Shown piece after piece: positions 23,314 through 32,340 of a stretch of DNA of 43,930 nucleotides; the first letter of the stretch is position 1, and the number at the start of each line of letters is the position of its first letter. The notes below the pieces were generated by a model. That model searched no databases. It worked only from the letters and a program-made list of their open reading frames with translations, and was not told where the DNA came from. Both the position numbers and the translations under genes were made by a program. This DNA comes from CAZMCC01 sp964564695 (GTDB lineage Bacteria; Planctomycetota; Phycisphaerae; Phycisphaerales; UBA1924). The stretch lies in NCBI GenBank assembly GCA_964564695.1, contig CAZMCC010000018.1:1-43930 (forward strand), in the 5' to 3' direction.

Positions 23314-24203
23314 GGCGTTGTCGACACGCCAATCGGGGCGTGGCACTTGGGGCACTCGGTGATGTCCGAGAGCCCGCGGAGGTCGAAGCCGCAGGCGGCG
23401 CAGCGCGGGGCCCGGTGGGTGAACCGCGTGAGGGCCCGCTTGGCGATCGCCGCGATGATGATCATGACCAGGAGCGCGAGCCCAATGGTGGCGTAAGGCA
23501 CCCACCACGGGGCGGCGGTCTTGAGCGCGTCCTTCGAGAGCGTGTCGGTCGCCATGTGCAGCGAGTGCCCGATGTAGACGGCCAGGAACGTGCGCGGAGC
23601 CATGCCGATCGCAGTGCCGACGAAGAAGATCCACAGGCGCACGCCCGTGCTCGCCATGACGAGGTTTGTCAGGGCGAATGGCGAGTTGGGGGGCACGCGC
23701 AGGAGGGTGACGATGCCGAGCGTCTTGAGCCAGCCGTGGCCGATGAGCGCGTCGCGCACGACGCGGGCCTTGGGCTTGGAGTCGATGGTCGTCTGCACGC
23801 GGTCGCGCGCGACCGTCTTGGCGACGGAGTAGCCGATGACCGACGCCCCGACAAAGCCCGCGAGCGCCGCGGGGAACCCCGACGCGAGCCCGAAGCACCA
23901 CCCGGCGAGGATCGCCTGCGTGTACGTGGGCAGCAGCCCCAGCCCGGCGGTGACGATGAACAGCCCGATGTAGATCCAGATCGCCGAGGGGCCGAAGCTC
24001 TGCAGTTTCTTGGAGACCGTGTCGAGGTACACGAGCATTGTCGTGCCGACGATCGCGGGCATAAACGTCCAGAAGGCGCCCAGGACGCCGGCCGGGCCGA
24101 GCTGGCGCAGGAGCCCCGACGCCGTGGTGGGTTCGTCCGCCGCGGGGACTTCCGCGGGAACAGGGGGGGATGTGGGGCTCTGTGGCCCGGTCTCGGTGCT
24201 CAT
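23310..24203 (-). CDS. VTT-domain (DedA/TVP38-like) membrane protein with C-terminal zinc ribbon
   Basis: 297 residues. After a Pro-rich N-terminus come several membrane helices (about 42-62, 74-95, 102-125, 185-215, 235-258). The VTT/SNARE-associated core is visible: GWCFGLASGFPAALAGFVGA, then RVPPNSPFALTNLVMASTGV with the conserved Arg/Pro/Asn loop, and GMAPRTFLAVYIG. Family members act as lipid scramblases or transporters, including undecaprenyl-phosphate recycling by DedA-type proteins. The tail carries CAACGFDLRGLSDITECPKCH, a zinc ribbon facing the cytoplasm by prediction. A lipid-carrier role would fit the envelope theme of the window but is inferred. Confidence 0.75.
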   Translation of the reverse strand: MSTETGPQSPTSPPVPAEVPAADEPTTASGLLRQLGPAGVLGAFWTFMPAIVGTTMLVYLDTVSKKLQSFGPSAIWIYIGLFIVTAGLGLLPTYTQAILAGWCFGLASGFPAALAGFVGASVIGYSVAKTVARDRVQTTIDSKPKARVVRDALIGHGWLKTLGIVTLLRVPPNSPFALTNLVMASTGVRLWIFFVGTAIGMAPRTFLAVYIGHSLHMATDTLSKDALKTAAPWWVPYATIGLALLVMIIIAAIAKRALTRFTHRAPRCAACGFDLRGLSDITECPKCHAPIGVSTTP

Positions 24204-24251
24204 GATCGGCGGATCATTGGCCCGGCGGACGTGAGAGCAAGCTGGCGATGG

Positions 24252-25277
24252 CTACTTGGGGCCGGGCTCGGCGGGTTTCTCGGGCCCGGGTTCGGCGGGC
24301 TTCTCGGCCGGGTCTCCTTCCGCGGGCGCATCGTCCTTGGCGGGAGCATCGTCCTTCGCCGGCGCGTCGCCGGGCGCGGGGGGCGCAGCAGGGGGGGCGG
24401 GGGCGGCGGGCTTGGGCTCGGCGTTCACGTCGTCGCCGCGGAAGTGGCGCATCATGTCGCGCATCATGAGCTGCCCGCGTGAGCGCTGCTGCGGGCTGGC
24501 GTTGCCGCCGACCTCGAAGTTCATGAACTCGAAGACCCGTCCGAGGGCCTGGGCCGGGGGGTTGAACTTGCCGCTCTCGACGGCCTTGCGGTCGCGCTCG
24601 GCCTGCTTGCGCACGTCGGCGAGCCGCTCCTCATCGCTCTTCTTGCTCTGCTCGCCGGCGAGCGACTCCATCATCTTCGTGAACTCGAGGAACGTGTCGT
24701 CGAGGTAGTCGCCGCGCCCGTCCGACGGCACGGTGTCGTACTCCTTGGCGAACTCGTCCCACACGTCGATCGCCATGTGGCTCACGTTCTTCATGAGCTG
24801 CTTGCGGGCCTTCTCCTCGAGCGTCGTGGCGAACATCGCCATCATCGCCGAGTCGCCCGACGACATGTTCTTCATCCGCTCGACCATGTCGGCGATGAGC
24901 GCGAGGCGCTCCTTGACCGGAAGGTTGTTGAAGTCGTCGTTCAGCCAGGCGAAGTTGAGGACGAGGTCCAGGTCGTCCTCGAGGAAGTCGGGCTGTGGCA
25001 TCGGGCGCAGCGCGAAATAGAGCCCGATGCCCCCGCTGATGACCAGCACCGCCGCGAGTGCCATCGCCAGCCGCTTGTGCTGACGCACCGCGGCTCCCAG
25101 CGTCCGCAGCGCATCGCGCGAGGCCGAGGCGTGCGCGCGGGCCGGCGCCGTGGGCGGAGCGCCCGCCGGCGGCGCCGGGTCTTCCAACAGGCTCGGCAGC
25201 TTGTGATCCGCGGCCGGGTGCGGGGCGTGCGGGGTCAGCGGCGAGAGCGGGGGCATGGGAGGTTGGGCGATGGTCAT
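24252..25277 (-). CDS. Single-pass membrane protein with long periplasmic helical domain, unknown
   Basis: 341 residues. A Pro/Ala-rich cytoplasmic N-terminus (1-65) precedes one membrane helix (about 70-92, LAMALAAVLVISGGIGLYFAL). A helical, Met- and charge-rich domain follows (about 100-270, FAWLNDDFNNLPVKERLALI; RMKNMSSGDSAMMAMFATTL). The C-terminal tail has tandem PAKDDA and EKPAEPGP repeats. I do not recognise the family. It begins 27 bp after the prepilin-like gene and ends 48 bp before the VTT-domain gene on the same strand, so it probably belongs to that transcript. Confidence 0.6.
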   Translation of the reverse strand: MTIAQPPMPPLSPLTPHAPHPAADHKLPSLLEDPAPPAGAPPTAPARAHASASRDALRTLGAAVRQHKRLAMALAAVLVISGGIGLYFALRPMPQPDFLEDDLDLVLNFAWLNDDFNNLPVKERLALIADMVERMKNMSSGDSAMMAMFATTLEEKARKQLMKNVSHMAIDVWDEFAKEYDTVPSDGRGDYLDDTFLEFTKMMESLAGEQSKKSDEERLADVRKQAERDRKAVESGKFNPPAQALGRVFEFMNFEVGGNASPQQRSRGQLMMRDMMRHFRGDDVNAEPKPAAPAPPAAPPAPGDAPAKDDAPAKDDAPAEGDPAEKPAEPGPEKPAEPGPK

Positions 25278-25304
25278 CGGAGGAACTCCGCGAGAGAGAT
25301 GGGA

Positions 25305-26057
25305 TCACGGCGGGGGCAGGGGAATCTCACGCCGCCCGCCGAAACGAAGCAGGTCCGCGACGAGGTTGCCCCACAGGTCGTCCCCCTCTTCGGCGAAGTC
25401 GGTGGCCCAGTCGGCCCGGAAGTCCTGCAGGTACATCGCGTTCTTCTTCGGGCCCTTGGCCCGCCCGGGGTGCCAATCGTCCTGGTCGATGAGCACCGGC
25501 ATCTTGGCCCACCGCGGCATGCGCAGAGTCTGCGTCACCGCCTGGGCCTGGTTCGTGATGAACAGCGACTCGGCGAAGAACATCAGCAGGCCGGGGAAAT
25601 ACTCGTAGCTCACGCCGTCGGTCGCCCACACCGGCCGGAACGCCGTCACGCTGTCCTTGCCCGTGATGTCGGAGGGGCAGCGGTACGGGTCGTAGGCCTC
25701 GAAATAGCCGGTCTCCGGAGGATTGCGCACGGGCGCGGGCACGTCGAGATACGCGGCCATCACGTCGAGCAGCGAGGGATCGCTCGGGTCGCCCTCGCCG
25801 TGCAGCGGGCGCACGAGTGGGAGGATGTCGTCCGAGTCGTTCATGTACAGCGCGAGGCCGGTGCCGAAGGCCTTCAGATTGGTGAGGCACTTGAGCCGGC
25901 GGGCCGACTCGCGCGCCTGCCCGAACGCGGGCAGCGCGATGCCCAGCAGCAGCGCGATGATGCAGATCACCACCAGCAGCTCGATGAGCGTGAAGCAGCG
26001 CCGGCGGACGGCCTTGGCGGCGGCGGTGGCGAGGAAGGTGGGGTGGGTGTGGGGCAT
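25305..26057 (-). CDS. Prepilin/pseudopilin-like protein (type II secretion or DUF1559-type)
   Basis: 250 residues from the ATG at 26057 (in-frame starts up to 26105 exist). The N-terminus has a basic leader ending CFTLIELLVVICIIALLLGI, the classical prepilin cleavage/methylation motif with Glu at +5 after the processed residue. This is followed by RESARRLKCLTNLKAFGTGL, the pattern of planctomycete proteins with a pseudopilin helix and a large globular domain. The globular part has YRCPSD and LIDQDDWHPG. Such proteins are cleaved by a prepilin peptidase and sit in the inner membrane facing the periplasm. Individual functions are unknown. It lies 138 bp downstream of lpxC. Confidence 0.75.
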   Translation of the reverse strand: MPHTHPTFLATAAAKAVRRRCFTLIELLVVICIIALLLGIALPAFGQARESARRLKCLTNLKAFGTGLALYMNDSDDILPLVRPLHGEGDPSDPSLLDVMAAYLDVPAPVRNPPETGYFEAYDPYRCPSDITGKDSVTAFRPVWATDGVSYEYFPGLLMFFAESLFITNQAQAVTQTLRMPRWAKMPVLIDQDDWHPGRAKGPKKNAMYLQDFRADWATDFAEEGDDLWGNLVADLLRFGGRREIPLPPP

Positions 26058-26195
26058 AGTTCGGATCGGGGAAAGTCCAACGCCGAGCGAGAAGGCCCGG
26101 TTCATAAGGTCTAACGCCCGAACCGCGCTCTGGTTGCAGACCAGTACCCGAACATACCAGCGCCCGGCCTTCGGGGCAATCCCCGAAGTGCCGCG

Positions 26196-27194
26196 TCAGC
26201 TGACCGTCGCCCCCTCTCGGATCGCCCGGGCCAGCTCGTGGTTGAGCGCGTGCCCCGAACGGTGGGCGACCACCCGCCCCACGATCGGCCCACCCACGAG
26301 CGCAAGGTCACCCACGAGGTCGAGCAGCTTGTGGCGTGCCGGCTCCTCGGACAGGCGCCAGGAATTGTCGATTGGGCGCCCGTCGTCGCCGATCACGAGC
26401 ATGTCCGCGGGCGTGAGGTGGGCAAACAGCCCGGCTTGGCGGGCCGCGAGCGCCTCGGCCAGCAGGCTGAACGTCCGCGCCGGCGCGACGCTCGTGATGA
26501 AGTCGCCGCCCCCGCCCGCCGACGGACTGGCCGCGATCGTGACGCGGGCCGATTGGCGCGGGATCGGGGCGGCCGCCCCGTAGTCGAGCGTGTACTCGGC
26601 CTCGAGCCGTGCCGGGCCCGAAGGGTCGCCCGGCGGCAGCGCCTCGATCCGGGCCGAGCCGGCCTCGACCACAATGGGCTTCGTGATCGTGTACGTCGGC
26701 GGACGCGGGCCGGGGCGCGTGACAAGACCCGCGGCAAGCAACGCCCGCACAAACGGCTCCGCCGAGCCGTCCATGATCGGGACTTCCGGCCCGTCGAGCT
26801 CGATGTCGGCCGACCAGATCCCCAGCCCCGCGAGGGCCGCGAGAAGGTGCTCGGTGGTCAGCACGGCGGGAGAGGCGGGGGAACCGGGGTTGGCGAGCAC
26901 GGTGTTGTGCCCGCTGGGGACCAGCTGGTCCGGGCGGGGCACGATGGTCCCCATCGCCGGGGCGTCGGCGCGCGAGAACCGGAATCCGGGGGTGTCGGCG
27001 GTCGAGGGCCGGACGATGAGCGTCGCGGCCGCCCCGGTGAAGATCCCGACGCCGCGGATCACGGCGGCGCGAAGCAGTGTGCGGCACGCATGCGCGGCCT
27101 CGGGCGGGGTCGGTGGCGTCGGTGCGGCTGGCACGGGGCCAAGCGTAGCGATCGAGGTGTCCGTCGTCGCGGGGCCTTCGGTCTCGCGACACAT
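26196..27194 (-). CDS. lpxC: UDP-3-O-acyl-N-acetylglucosamine deacetylase
   Basis: 332 residues. LpxC is the zinc-dependent deacetylase that commits UDP-acyl-GlcNAc to lipid A. TTEHLLAALAGLGI gives E115 and zinc ligand H116. PIMDGSA (139-145) is the substrate loop. RHKLLDLVGDLALVG gives zinc ligands H288 and D292. HRSGHALNHELA gives the catalytic H315. There is no fused FabZ domain at the C-terminus, although LpxC-FabZ fusions exist in some bacteria. The N-terminal 35 residues are Thr/Pro-rich and poorly conserved-looking, so a later start is possible. It is 22 bp after lpxD on the same strand. Confidence 0.92.
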   Translation of the reverse strand: MCRETEGPATTDTSIATLGPVPAAPTPPTPPEAAHACRTLLRAAVIRGVGIFTGAAATLIVRPSTADTPGFRFSRADAPAMGTIVPRPDQLVPSGHNTVLANPGSPASPAVLTTEHLLAALAGLGIWSADIELDGPEVPIMDGSAEPFVRALLAAGLVTRPGPRPPTYTITKPIVVEAGSARIEALPPGDPSGPARLEAEYTLDYGAAAPIPRQSARVTIAASPSAGGGGDFITSVAPARTFSLLAEALAARQAGLFAHLTPADMLVIGDDGRPIDNSWRLSEEPARHKLLDLVGDLALVGGPIVGRVVAHRSGHALNHELARAIREGATVS

Positions 27195-27216
27195 TCCCGT
27201 GGCGTTGGCGGCCGCG

Positions 27217-28344
27217 TTACTCGCCCTTGGTGTCTTTAGGGGCCTTGGGCAGGTGGTCGGTCCGGTCGCTGTAGGCGTCCGGCCGGTGCTCGACCTGGTG
27301 GGCGCCTTCGGCGAGGCGCTTGAGATGGCGCATGTACGCGGGCAGCTGATTCACGGCCGCCCAGGTGCGGAGCTGCTGGGCGTGCGGACGCGCCGGGAAC
27401 CCGAGCCACGTCTCTCCGGGCGGGACGTCGCAGATCACCCCGGTCTTGGCGGCGATGGTCGCTCCGTCGCCGATGGAGACGTTGTCGGCGATCCCGACAT
27501 GCCCGCCGATCCGCACGCCGTTGCCGATGGTGACCGATCCGGCGATGCCCCCCATGGCGGCGATGACGCACGAACGTCCGACGCGGACGTTGTGGGCGAT
27601 CTGCACGTGGTTGTCGATCTTGGTGCCGGCGCCGATGACCGTCGCGCCGAACTTGCCGCGGTCGACGCAGGTCGTCGCGCCGATCTCCACGTCGTCGTGG
27701 ATCTCGGCCGTGCCGATGTGCGGGACCTTGATCAGGCCTGTCGACGTGGGCAGGAACCCGAACCCGTCCGCCCCGATCACCACGTTGGCGTGCAGGATGC
27801 ACCGGCGCCCGATCGCGCACCGGTCATAGATGCACACCCCCGGGTTGAGCACCGAACCCTCGCCCACGCTCGAGCCCATCCCGACGTGCACCCGCGCGAC
27901 CAGCACGGCGTTCTCGCCGATGGTCGCGCCCGCCAGCACGGAGCACTGCGGGCCTACGTGCGCCGACGCGGCGACCCTTGCACTCGGGTCGACCACCGCC
28001 GTGGGATGGATCCCCGGCGGACGCGCCGCGGGCGTTGGCGCCGCGATCTCGAGCAGCTTCACCAGCGCGAGGTCCGCGCTGTCAACGACGATCAGCGCCC
28101 GCTTCGACTCGTCGTGCCCCGGCACGTCGATGCCGCGCGAGACCAGCGCCGCGCCCGCTTTGCTCCGCTCCCACTGCGGCGCGAATTTCGACGAGCGGAT
28201 GAACGAGAGGGACCGCTCGCCCGCGGCTTCGAGCGTGTCGAAGGAGGTGAGCACCACGTCGGCGGGCCCGACGAGCGTGCCGCCCACGGCGTGCGCGACC
28301 GCGCCGCTGGTGTACGAGATGCCCGGCTTGGCCGGCTGGCTCAT
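27217..28344 (-). CDS. lpxD: UDP-3-O-acylglucosamine N-acyltransferase
   Basis: 375 residues. LpxD adds the second acyl chain to the UDP-glucosamine precursor of lipid A. An N-terminal uridine-binding domain covers 1-105 (SLSFIRSSKFAP). A long left-handed beta-helix of hexapeptide repeats spans about 110-320 (IHPTAVVDPSARV onward). DNHVQIAHNVRVG contains H251, the position of the catalytic histidine in the family. A C-terminal helix (LPAYMRHLKRL) is followed by a charged tail. It lies between ompH (56 bp upstream) and lpxC (22 bp downstream), a classical arrangement. Confidence 0.93.
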   Translation of the reverse strand: MSQPAKPGISYTSGAVAHAVGGTLVGPADVVLTSFDTLEAAGERSLSFIRSSKFAPQWERSKAGAALVSRGIDVPGHDESKRALIVVDSADLALVKLLEIAAPTPAARPPGIHPTAVVDPSARVAASAHVGPQCSVLAGATIGENAVLVARVHVGMGSSVGEGSVLNPGVCIYDRCAIGRRCILHANVVIGADGFGFLPTSTGLIKVPHIGTAEIHDDVEIGATTCVDRGKFGATVIGAGTKIDNHVQIAHNVRVGRSCVIAAMGGIAGSVTIGNGVRIGGHVGIADNVSIGDGATIAAKTGVICDVPPGETWLGFPARPHAQQLRTWAAVNQLPAYMRHLKRLAEGAHQVEHRPDAYSDRTDHLPKAPKDTKGE

Positions 28345-28400
28345 GCGAATGGCGTCCGTGGAGGCTCGGGGGGGGGTGGGGGGTCGGGGGGAGAACGAAC

Positions 28401-29048
28401 TTACGGGGTCTTCTTCGCGCCCGAGCCGCCGGCGTTCCCGCCCGCGGGGACGTTGGCCTTGTACTGGTTGTTCATGTACGTGATGACCTCGGCCGTGATG
28501 TCGAGCTGCGGGTCGACGTACATCATCTTCTTCGCGGAGGCGAATCTGTCAACGTCCTTCTTCACCACGCCCTCGGGGATCGCGGCCGTCTCGTCGCTGG
28601 CGAGCACCATGTGGTAGCCGTTCTTCTTGGCGATGGCCTCGCAGGCCGCGTCGATGGAGTTGTAGAGGTCGCGGGCCATGTCGCCCTCTTCGATCGCGAG
28701 CAACTGCTTGCTGACCTCCATCTCGACGCGGGCGTTGGCGAAGAGGCGGGCCCGCTCGGCCACCTTGGCCTTCTTCTCCGGGACGTCGCCCATGATCTTG
28801 ATGTCCTTGTCCAGGGCGGTCAGCTGGGCCTGCATCACGTCGAGCTTTTTCTGGGCGTCGTCGACGCGGGCCTTGAGCGCCTCTTCCATCACAACCCGCT
28901 GCGAAAGCCCGCCGAAGACCTTCTCAAGGTCGACGACGGCGACCACCGCCGGGGGAATCGCCATACGAGCGCCCAGCGCGAGCATGAACGCCGCCAGCAC
29001 GCACAGGACCAAGGTCGCGGGCACAACACGTTTGGGGGTCTTCAGCAT
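28401..29048 (-). CDS. OmpH/Skp-family periplasmic chaperone
   Basis: 215 residues from the ATG at 29048. The signal/anchor segment is about 9-32 (TLVLCVLAAFMLALGARMA). It is followed by VVAVVDLEKVFGGLSQR, the first strand and helix of OmpH/Skp proteins. A long coiled-coil pair follows (about 60-130, ALKARVDDAQKKLDVMQAQL...), then the closing strand YHMVLASDET. Skp trimers hold unfolded outer-membrane proteins in the periplasm and pass them to BamA, the next gene upstream. The Gly-rich tail GGNAGGSGAKK is unstructured. The open frame extends upstream without coding character. Confidence 0.87.
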   Translation of the reverse strand: MLKTPKRVVPATLVLCVLAAFMLALGARMAIPPAVVAVVDLEKVFGGLSQRVVMEEALKARVDDAQKKLDVMQAQLTALDKDIKIMGDVPEKKAKVAERARLFANARVEMEVSKQLLAIEEGDMARDLYNSIDAACEAIAKKNGYHMVLASDETAAIPEGVVKKDVDRFASAKKMMYVDPQLDITAEVITYMNNQYKANVPAGGNAGGSGAKKTP

Positions 29049-29152
29049 GGCCGGATGGTACGGGGTCGGGGGTGACGGGGATATCGGGCGTGCCGGGTCT
29101 CGGGTCCCAGCCCCGGCATCCCCGACATGCCCCATACCCGGGCTCCCGGCCT

Positions 29153-31717
29153 TTAGAACGGCAGGTCCAGCGCGAACGAGAACAGCTGCTCCTCGTCCCC
29201 GTCCTGCTTCATGATCGGGAAGCCCAAGTCGAAGGCGAACGGGATCGGCGAGAGCATCGGCACGAAAAGGCGGATACCCGCGCCGATCGACACGCGGTAC
29301 TCGTCGAAGCCCGGGCTGTCGGTCACGGTGCCCGTGTCGGCCCAGGCCGCCACCGAGACGATGTCCTGGTAGATCGGCTGCGTGATTTCGGTCCCGAAGA
29401 AGAACATCCACGTCCCGCCGACGGGGTCGTCGCCCTGGGTTCCGGTGTCGTTGCGGATGCCCTTGGGGCTGATCGTGCGGAAGTCGAACCCGCGGAACGA
29501 CCGCCCGCCGAGGTAGTACCTCTCGTACACGGGCACGTCCTGGTCGTCCTGCGGGATGTACCCCAGCTGCGTGCTGAAGCTGAGCACGGTGGTGTAACCC
29601 AGGAAGTCCTCGTAGACCGGCAGGAACAGCGTGTGCTGCACGCTCATGCGGCTGAACGTGTAGTCGCCGCCGCCCAGCGCGCCGAACTGATCGGCCGCGA
29701 GCTCCAGGCGCGTGCCGCGGGTCGGGCGGAAGTTGCTGTCGACCGTGGTGCGGGTGAGCGCGAGGCCGACGCTGTTGATCCAGGCGGGACCCTCCGAGTC
29801 GAAGACGTCGACCGGCGCGTCCGCGTCGATCTGGCTCAGCTCCACGTTCTCCATGCGGAGCGGGAGCGACGCGACCCAGCGCTCGCCGAAGCGGCGACCG
29901 AGCGCGACCGTGCCGCCGTAGCGCTGCTCGTCGTACTGTTTGTACCTGCGGATCCAGTAGCGGGCGGTGGCCGAGCCGGAGTAGTTGCTCTCGAACAGGT
30001 ACGGCTCGCCGAGCGTGATCGAGTAGTTCTGGACCTGGGTGCCCGGAGCAATACTCAGGACGAAGTTCTGCCCGGCCCCGCGGAAGGCCTTGCCCTTGAT
30101 GAGCTCCTCGAATGAATCGGGCGTGTCCGCGACGTCGAAGTTCCTCTGCTGCAGCCGGAACTGGCCGATGAGCCCCTGGTCGCTCGAGACGCCGACGATG
30201 AACCCGACGCTGCCGGTGTTCGTCTCCTCGACCTCCACGAGCACGTCGCGGTAGCCGGGGTTCAAGGGGTCCTCGCCCTGGATCGTCGTCTTCACGCTCG
30301 ACATCGGCGTGCCCGAGCCCTGGAACAGGCGCAGCCGCTCGATCCGGTCCTTGCTCTCGGCGAGCTTCACCGTGTCCAGCGGGCGCTCCGGCTTCACCTG
30401 GATCTGCCGCCGGATCACCTTCTGCTGCGTCAGCTCGTTGCCCTTGATCTGCACCAGCCCCGTCTTGAACGGCTTGCCCTCGCGGATCAGCAGCAGCAGG
30501 TCCACCTGCGGCGATCCCGGGTCGCGCTGCTCGAGCCGGATCACCTGCGCGTCCACGTACCCCAGCTGCCCGTACGCGTCGCGCACACGCTTCACCGACC
30601 GCTCCAGCCGGTTGATCGAGTACACGTCCCCCGCCTTGATCTCCATCAGCCCCGCGATCTGGGCACGGCTCACCACCACCGGCGCTTCGTCCGACGGGCG
30701 CCCCGTCGCCGGGTCCGCCAGCACCGCCTTCACCGACCGCAGCGTGTACAGCGGACCCTCGTCCACCACGAACATGACGACGGCCTCTTTCTGGTCCGGG
30801 CTCGGGCGCACCATCCGGTCGGCCCGCACGTCCAGATACCCGCGGTCGTGGTAGAACTTGACCACCGCCTGCACGTCCTGCTCGAGCACGTCGTCGTCCA
30901 GCGGGCCCGTCTCGAAGATGCCCCAGACTTTCGTCTTGACCGCCGGGCGCAGCTCGCGCGACGTGAACGCGTTGTTGCCCTCGAAGCGGATGTCGGTGAC
31001 CTTGATCCGCTCGCGCTCCCGGATCTTGAACAGCACGACGCCCTTGAGCTCCTCCTGGTCGATCTCCACCTCGACGAGGTAGTACCCCTTCTTGCGGTAC
31101 AGGTCCTTGAGCCGGCGGGCCGCCCGGTCGAGCTGAAACGCGTCGGCCGTCTGCCCCTTGAGCAGCTCGACCTCGTTGCGCAGGTCCTCCACCGGAATCT
31201 CGCGGTTGCCGGTGACCATGACGTCCTCGATGACCATGGTCTCGACGACCTTGAAGATCACGTTCACCGTGCCGTCGTCGACCGATTGCACGCGCGCATT
31301 AATCTCGCGGAACACGCCCAGGCGGGTGAGCCGCTGAACGTCGCGCCGGATCTGGGCGGGGCTGAGCGGCTGGCCCGGGCGCACCCGCACCTGGTTCATC
31401 ACCAGGTCGCGGTCGATTTTCACCAGCCCGTCGAAGGTGACCTCGCGGATCGGGCGCCCCTCGAACGGAATCAGCGCCGGGTCGGCGTCGCCCTCTTCAT
31501 CGGCGGACGGCTCGGCCGGGCGCGTCGTGGCCGCCGGCCCAGATGAAGTCGGCGTAGATGAAGCCGGCGTAGATGAAGCCGGAGGCGTGGGGGACGCCGG
31601 CGCTGGCGGTCCTCCCGGCTGTCCCAGCGCCAGTCCGGCAAGAGCCAACAGCGCGGCCACACCCAGCGGGCGGGTGAGCGATACGCGGGCAGAAGTGGGG
31701 CGGGAAGGTCCGATCAC
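29153..31717 (-). CDS. bamA: Outer-membrane protein assembly factor BamA
   Basis: 854 residues with a GTG start. The signal peptide is about 1-33. A Pro/Ser/Thr-rich linker (34-80) includes a 15-bp tandem DNA repeat near 31543-31580. Four or five POTRA domains follow, about 85-500 (IREVTFDGLVKIDRDLVMNQ; ITDIRFEGN-type strands). The Omp85 barrel covers about 510-854, with YYLGGRSFRGFDFR containing the loop-6 VRGF-like motif, and it ends in aromatic F (ALDLPF), as expected for a barrel. BamA folds and inserts outer-membrane beta-barrels. It heads the bamA-ompH-lpxD-lpxC run, strong evidence for a genuine outer membrane. Confidence 0.93.
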   Translation of the reverse strand: MIGPSRPTSARVSLTRPLGVAALLALAGLALGQPGGPPAPASPTPPASSTPASSTPTSSGPAATTRPAEPSADEEGDADPALIPFEGRPIREVTFDGLVKIDRDLVMNQVRVRPGQPLSPAQIRRDVQRLTRLGVFREINARVQSVDDGTVNVIFKVVETMVIEDVMVTGNREIPVEDLRNEVELLKGQTADAFQLDRAARRLKDLYRKKGYYLVEVEIDQEELKGVVLFKIRERERIKVTDIRFEGNNAFTSRELRPAVKTKVWGIFETGPLDDDVLEQDVQAVVKFYHDRGYLDVRADRMVRPSPDQKEAVVMFVVDEGPLYTLRSVKAVLADPATGRPSDEAPVVVSRAQIAGLMEIKAGDVYSINRLERSVKRVRDAYGQLGYVDAQVIRLEQRDPGSPQVDLLLLIREGKPFKTGLVQIKGNELTQQKVIRRQIQVKPERPLDTVKLAESKDRIERLRLFQGSGTPMSSVKTTIQGEDPLNPGYRDVLVEVEETNTGSVGFIVGVSSDQGLIGQFRLQQRNFDVADTPDSFEELIKGKAFRGAGQNFVLSIAPGTQVQNYSITLGEPYLFESNYSGSATARYWIRRYKQYDEQRYGGTVALGRRFGERWVASLPLRMENVELSQIDADAPVDVFDSEGPAWINSVGLALTRTTVDSNFRPTRGTRLELAADQFGALGGGDYTFSRMSVQHTLFLPVYEDFLGYTTVLSFSTQLGYIPQDDQDVPVYERYYLGGRSFRGFDFRTISPKGIRNDTGTQGDDPVGGTWMFFFGTEITQPIYQDIVSVAAWADTGTVTDSPGFDEYRVSIGAGIRLFVPMLSPIPFAFDLGFPIMKQDGDEEQLFSFALDLPF

Positions 31718-31791
31718 GCGAGGCGGGACGATACCCGCCGGAGCGGGGGTTCACAACTCCCAATCTTGACCACACAAACCGGGGTGTGGGG

Positions 31792-31820
31792 TTGAGTTCA
31801 CCAGTGAGATCGGGTATGCT
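31792..31820 (+). promoter_or_regulatory. Possible sigma-70-type promoter
   Basis: TTGAGT (31792-31797), 17-nt spacing, TATGCT (31815-31820), in the divergent region between bamA and the small plus-strand gene. The match is 4/6 and 4/6 or better to consensus, so it is plausible but not proven. Confidence 0.4.
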
Positions 31821-31983
31821 CACGCCCCCGGGCCCCGCCGCCCGCGCGTCCCCATGATCGAGACGCGGAATTTCCCCACCATCCTGACTTTGTCGCCATG
31901 ACTGCGGCACGCATCGAGGTGTACCGATCTCGCGAGCGCATTGCCGCATCCTGCCGCGTCGTACCTCTCGCCGAATCGGCCTC

Positions 31984-32340
31984 TTGACCGCCGGCTCAGT
32001 TTCTGTCGCGACCGGCCTGGCCCTTGCCTGGGACGCCGTTGAGCCCGCCGTGATCCGCGCCGTCCCCACCGGCGGCTTCGTCCTGATCGTCGCCATGGTC
32101 GTCCTCCCGGTGGTGCTCATGGCCCTCGCCGGGGCGTCCACGCTCAAGCACCGCGGCACCGCTGATACAGACATCTCGCACGACATCGAGACCGCGCGCC
32201 CCGTGCCCGCGCTCGCCGGCGTCGTGCGTCACGAACGTCACGGGGGCGATCGCCACGAGCGCCCCCACTCGCTTCGCCCCCAGCGCTCGCGCACGGCCCA
32301 CCGTGCGCTCGAGGCCGGCGACGGGTTGACGGAGATCTAA
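31984..32340 (+). CDS. Small membrane protein, unknown
   Basis: 118 residues with a TTG start, in a frame with strong GC bias at third codon positions, which supports real coding. One membrane helix lies at about 30-52 (GGFVLIVAMVVLPVVLMALA), followed by a basic, His/Arg-rich tail. The TTG overlaps the TGA of a 29-codon leader-like frame (ATG at 31898), which could be a translated leader peptide coupled to this gene. No family is recognised. Three hairpins follow the stop: 32350-32388, 32452-32476 and the terminator at 32486-32528. Confidence 0.45.
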   Translation: MTAGSVSVATGLALAWDAVEPAVIRAVPTGGFVLIVAMVVLPVVLMALAGASTLKHRGTADTDISHDIETARPVPALAGVVRHERHGGDRHERPHSLRPQRSRTAHRALEAGDGLTEI

